From Candidatus Methanophagaceae archaeon (GTDB lineage Archaea > Halobacteriota > Syntropharchaeia > Alkanophagales > Methanospirareceae), in assembly GCA_003194435.1 (NCBI GenBank), contig PQXC01000003.1:114706-147660 (forward strand): a stretch of 32,955 bases of DNA, read 5' to 3'. A program made the translations under genes and the position numbers. The notes beneath the pieces are model-generated. The model had not been told where the DNA came from and searched no databases. It worked only from the letters and a program-made list of their open reading frames with translations. Below are positions 31,147 through 32,955 of this stretch, piece by piece. Every line of letters starts with the position of its first letter. Position 1 is the stretch's first letter.

Positions 31147-32955
31147 TCAGCTCAGGTCCACATTTATCGTTTTGCCGTTCATCACTGCTTCTTCCGGTAC
31201 GTGCACCTCCTTCTCCACGTCCCATACAGGAGCACCATTCACTATATGACCCGCTCTCAATTTATATGTGGATGCGAGCACATCGAAGTTAGTGCCATTT
31301 TCTATCGGGCCTTCGGTTGAATATGGCACTATGAACGAATAACTGCCGTTTGAGTTCGCTATCGTTCGGTTGAAGTATACGAATCTCCTGCCCTGATTTG
31401 TGGTTACATTGGTTGCGACTTCGACAATACTGCCCTCAGGTGCAGTTCCTTCTATTTTCGCTCCTTTTACGTATTCAAAGACCTTAACGAAACTCACAGG
31501 GTTTATGTATTCTGGTGTCCATGCTTTTATGCCCGGCTGTCCGGTGTTGACACCGTAAAGATAAACATTCAGCTGTCCCGATTTCCTTTTGATGATGAAT
31601 ATATTCTTCTTTATATTGTCCCTTATCACCCAATTCTTTCCCCTCTTCGTAACCGTGCTACCTACTGATAGTGCGAGGGGCGTGGTATTTAAACTGTTCT
31701 TCAGTATTGCGGGTATGGTGCCATTATCCAGTGTCTCCTCTATCCCCATTCCCGCAGGCATACTGAACAATTGCCCGTGAAGAGTTCGCGCCTGTGTCGC
31801 TGTGCCATTGTAACTGCCTGAGATTGACCGCCAGTACCCCCCTCCGGTTGTTGCATTCATGATAACCAGAGGTAGATAGAAGGTCGGTGATTCATGCACC
31901 AGCCGGTAATGACTCAATGCTGATATGTTCTCACCATCCACATCCACACTCGTACCATCGAAGATATGTAAACGGGCTTCTAATGTATGGTAATAATATG
32001 AGAGAGCGCCGAAGCGTTGAGGGTCTCCAGCCCATACGGTCATCGCAGTGTATTTGTTGTAATACGAGCTCCATGCATCTGCCATCATAAAATCGCTTAC
32101 CGCGTATCGCACGCCGAGTGCATCTGCGACTTCATTCGCGCGCGCTTCATCTGTTGTGACGAAGAATACGCATGCTCCGGGTTTATCACCCTGATGGGGA
32201 CCCCCAATACCCTGCTGGAACGGATTAGCAACGGGAATGCGATGCGCTATTCTTGTTATCCAGTGTCCATAATCCCACCAGCTTATTACACCATACGCCT
32301 CCGGAGGATAATTATAATCTTCTATCCTGCCCGTTGTTTTATTCATCTCCGGCATCTGGTATAATTCATAATAGGATATACCTGGCTCTGGTGTATTCTT
32401 ACGCATCCATGTAAGTGATTCGTACCAGTCATAAGGTGGACCCCCGGGGTACTTCGCACTTGCTAAAGAAGCACTTAACGGTGGATAAAACAGAATCAAA
32501 CCAATTATAAACGAGGTGATTATAACATCAGTGCGCAGGTATTCTGTGATCTTCTTATGCTTATTCCGAGCCTGAGGCTCCTTGGCTTTATTAGTTGCCC
32601 TCGTCTTCGCCTTCTGCTGTGCAACTACGCCCGCACCACCCTTCTTGACCACCTTCCTCTTCGTTTTCGCTTTCTCCGATACCGGCTCAACCTTGAACCC
32701 CAATGCCACGAGCTCAATCAACGCCCATGAGACGAGTCCGCAAAGGAGTGCGACATTCACCGCATAATAGTAGGCGAACCTGTTCTGCCCAAAGCATGCA
32801 AAGAGCATTACCGCGCTCCAGACCATGAATAGAACCTCCTCCGCTCGAAATCGCCTTGCTATATTATAACCAAGCCATGCGAAACCGGCAAATGCAACGA
32901 AGAAGCAGGTGGTGAAGTATTGATATGCCTCACCCTGTGTTATCCGCCCTGTGTA
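31147..32955 (-). CDS. aglB: Dolichyl-phosphate oligosaccharyltransferase AglB (STT3), 3' part
   Basis: About 602 residues are visible, and the frame remains open to the right edge, so the N-terminal membrane region with the first catalytic Asp motifs is cut off. The visible membrane segments include YFTTCFFVAFAGFAWLGYNI and LLCGLVSWALIELVALGF. A basic Lys-rich cytoplasmic loop follows (KAKTKRKVVKKGGAGVV), then FIIGLILFYPPLSASLA and the soluble C-terminal domain. The acceptor-sequon motif WWDYG is present in GVISWWDYGHWITRIAHR (about 32262-32290). The enzyme transfers lipid-linked glycan to Asn-X-Ser/Thr of exported proteins. The C-terminal end (SFVKVFEYVKGAKIEGTAPE) has carboxypeptidase-regulatory-like strands. 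Confidence 0.94.
   Translation of the reverse strand, partial: YTGRITQGEAYQYFTTCFFVAFAGFAWLGYNIARRFRAEEVLFMVWSAVMLFACFGQNRFAYYYAVNVALLCGLVSWALIELVALGFKVEPVSEKAKTKRKVVKKGGAGVVAQQKAKTRATNKAKEPQARNKHKKITEYLRTDVIITSFIIGLILFYPPLSASLASAKYPGGPPYDWYESLTWMRKNTPEPGISYYELYQMPEMNKTTGRIEDYNYPPEAYGVISWWDYGHWITRIAHRIPVANPFQQGIGGPHQGDKPGACVFFVTTDEARANEVADALGVRYAVSDFMMADAWSSYYNKYTAMTVWAGDPQRFGALSYYYHTLEARLHIFDGTSVDVDGENISALSHYRLVHESPTFYLPLVIMNATTGGGYWRSISGSYNGTATQARTLHGQLFSMPAGMGIEETLDNGTIPAILKNSLNTTPLALSVGSTVTKRGKNWVIRDNIKKNIFIIKRKSGQLNVYLYGVNTGQPGIKAWTPEYINPVSFVKVFEYVKGAKIEGTAPEGSIVEVATNVTTNQGRRFVYFNRTIANSNGSYSFIVPYSTEGPIENGTNFDVLASTYKLRAGHIVNGAPVWDVEKEVHVPEEAVMNGKTINVDLS

Noticed and set aside
1-32955. tRNA, rRNA or CRISPR array
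   Set aside because: No cloverleaf-like sequence, rRNA block or regularly spaced repeats were seen by eye; a covariance search was not possible, so small RNAs such as C/D guides cannot be excluded.

Overview
The window looks like chromosomal DNA of a euryarchaeon related to methanogens or anaerobic methane oxidisers. A Methanophagales/ANME-1 or Syntrophoarchaeum-like origin is my best guess, but it is inferred from gene content only. The evidence is archaeal: O-phosphoseryl-tRNA synthetase (SepRS), archaeal-type UMP kinase, pantoate kinase, TYW1, Sec61-beta, prefoldin alpha, the DUF126/aconitase-X small subunit of the archaeal mevalonate pathway, Trm-G10 methyltransferase, AglB, TATA-like boxes and purine-rich Shine-Dalgarno sites. 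No rRNA, tRNA or CRISPR array was seen.

Layout. (1) 1-1821: the 3' part of cobyric acid synthase and an overlapping HAD phosphatase. (2) 1822-10231: a decayed accessory island. It holds a truncated DDE transposase, a broken ISKra4-type transposase carrying a ~43-bp GC-rich palindromic insert, a dead group II intron, DUF1670 fragments, three partial copies of the 3' end of a UDP-GlcNAc 2-epimerase gene, several toxin-antitoxin modules (intact MntA/HepT and VapBC, broken RelBE-like and VapBC-like) and a frameshifted LamG surface-protein gene. (3) 10216-13797, minus strand: a PQ-loop (SemiSWEET-like) protein, then the run sepS > pyrH > COG1313 radical SAM enzyme. (4) 13861-14976: a decayed RecQ helicase and a HEAT-repeat fragment. 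(5) 15062-28442: dense housekeeping genes in short divergent and convergent transcription units: pdxS; MBL-fold protein > rlmE; a TraB/ChaN-like unknown; pantoate kinase > HhH glycosylase-like protein; dacZ (c-di-AMP synthase); DUF126 > taw1 > metal ABC permease; prefoldin alpha; valS > sec61 beta > moaC; Trm-G10; a small unknown. (6) 28494-30945: two units, each a secreted small protein behind the same promoter. One unit has a membrane-anchored winged-helix regulator directly upstream; the other keeps only the duplicated last codons of such a regulator. (7) 31147 to the right edge: AglB oligosaccharyltransferase, minus strand, N-terminus outside the window.

How the genes fit together. Cofactor and RNA functions dominate: cobamide (CobQ), PLP (PdxS), molybdopterin (MoaC), CoA (pantoate kinase), isoprenoids (DUF126), and aminoacylation or RNA modification (SepRS, ValS, TYW1, RlmE, Trm-G10). 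The right end concerns the cell surface: Sec-exported small proteins, a one-component membrane regulator and N-glycosylation. The candidates for something undescribed are the duplicated regulator/secreted-protein cassette, the repeated wecB 3' tails next to toxin-antitoxin modules, and the TraB-like protein at 17616-18491.
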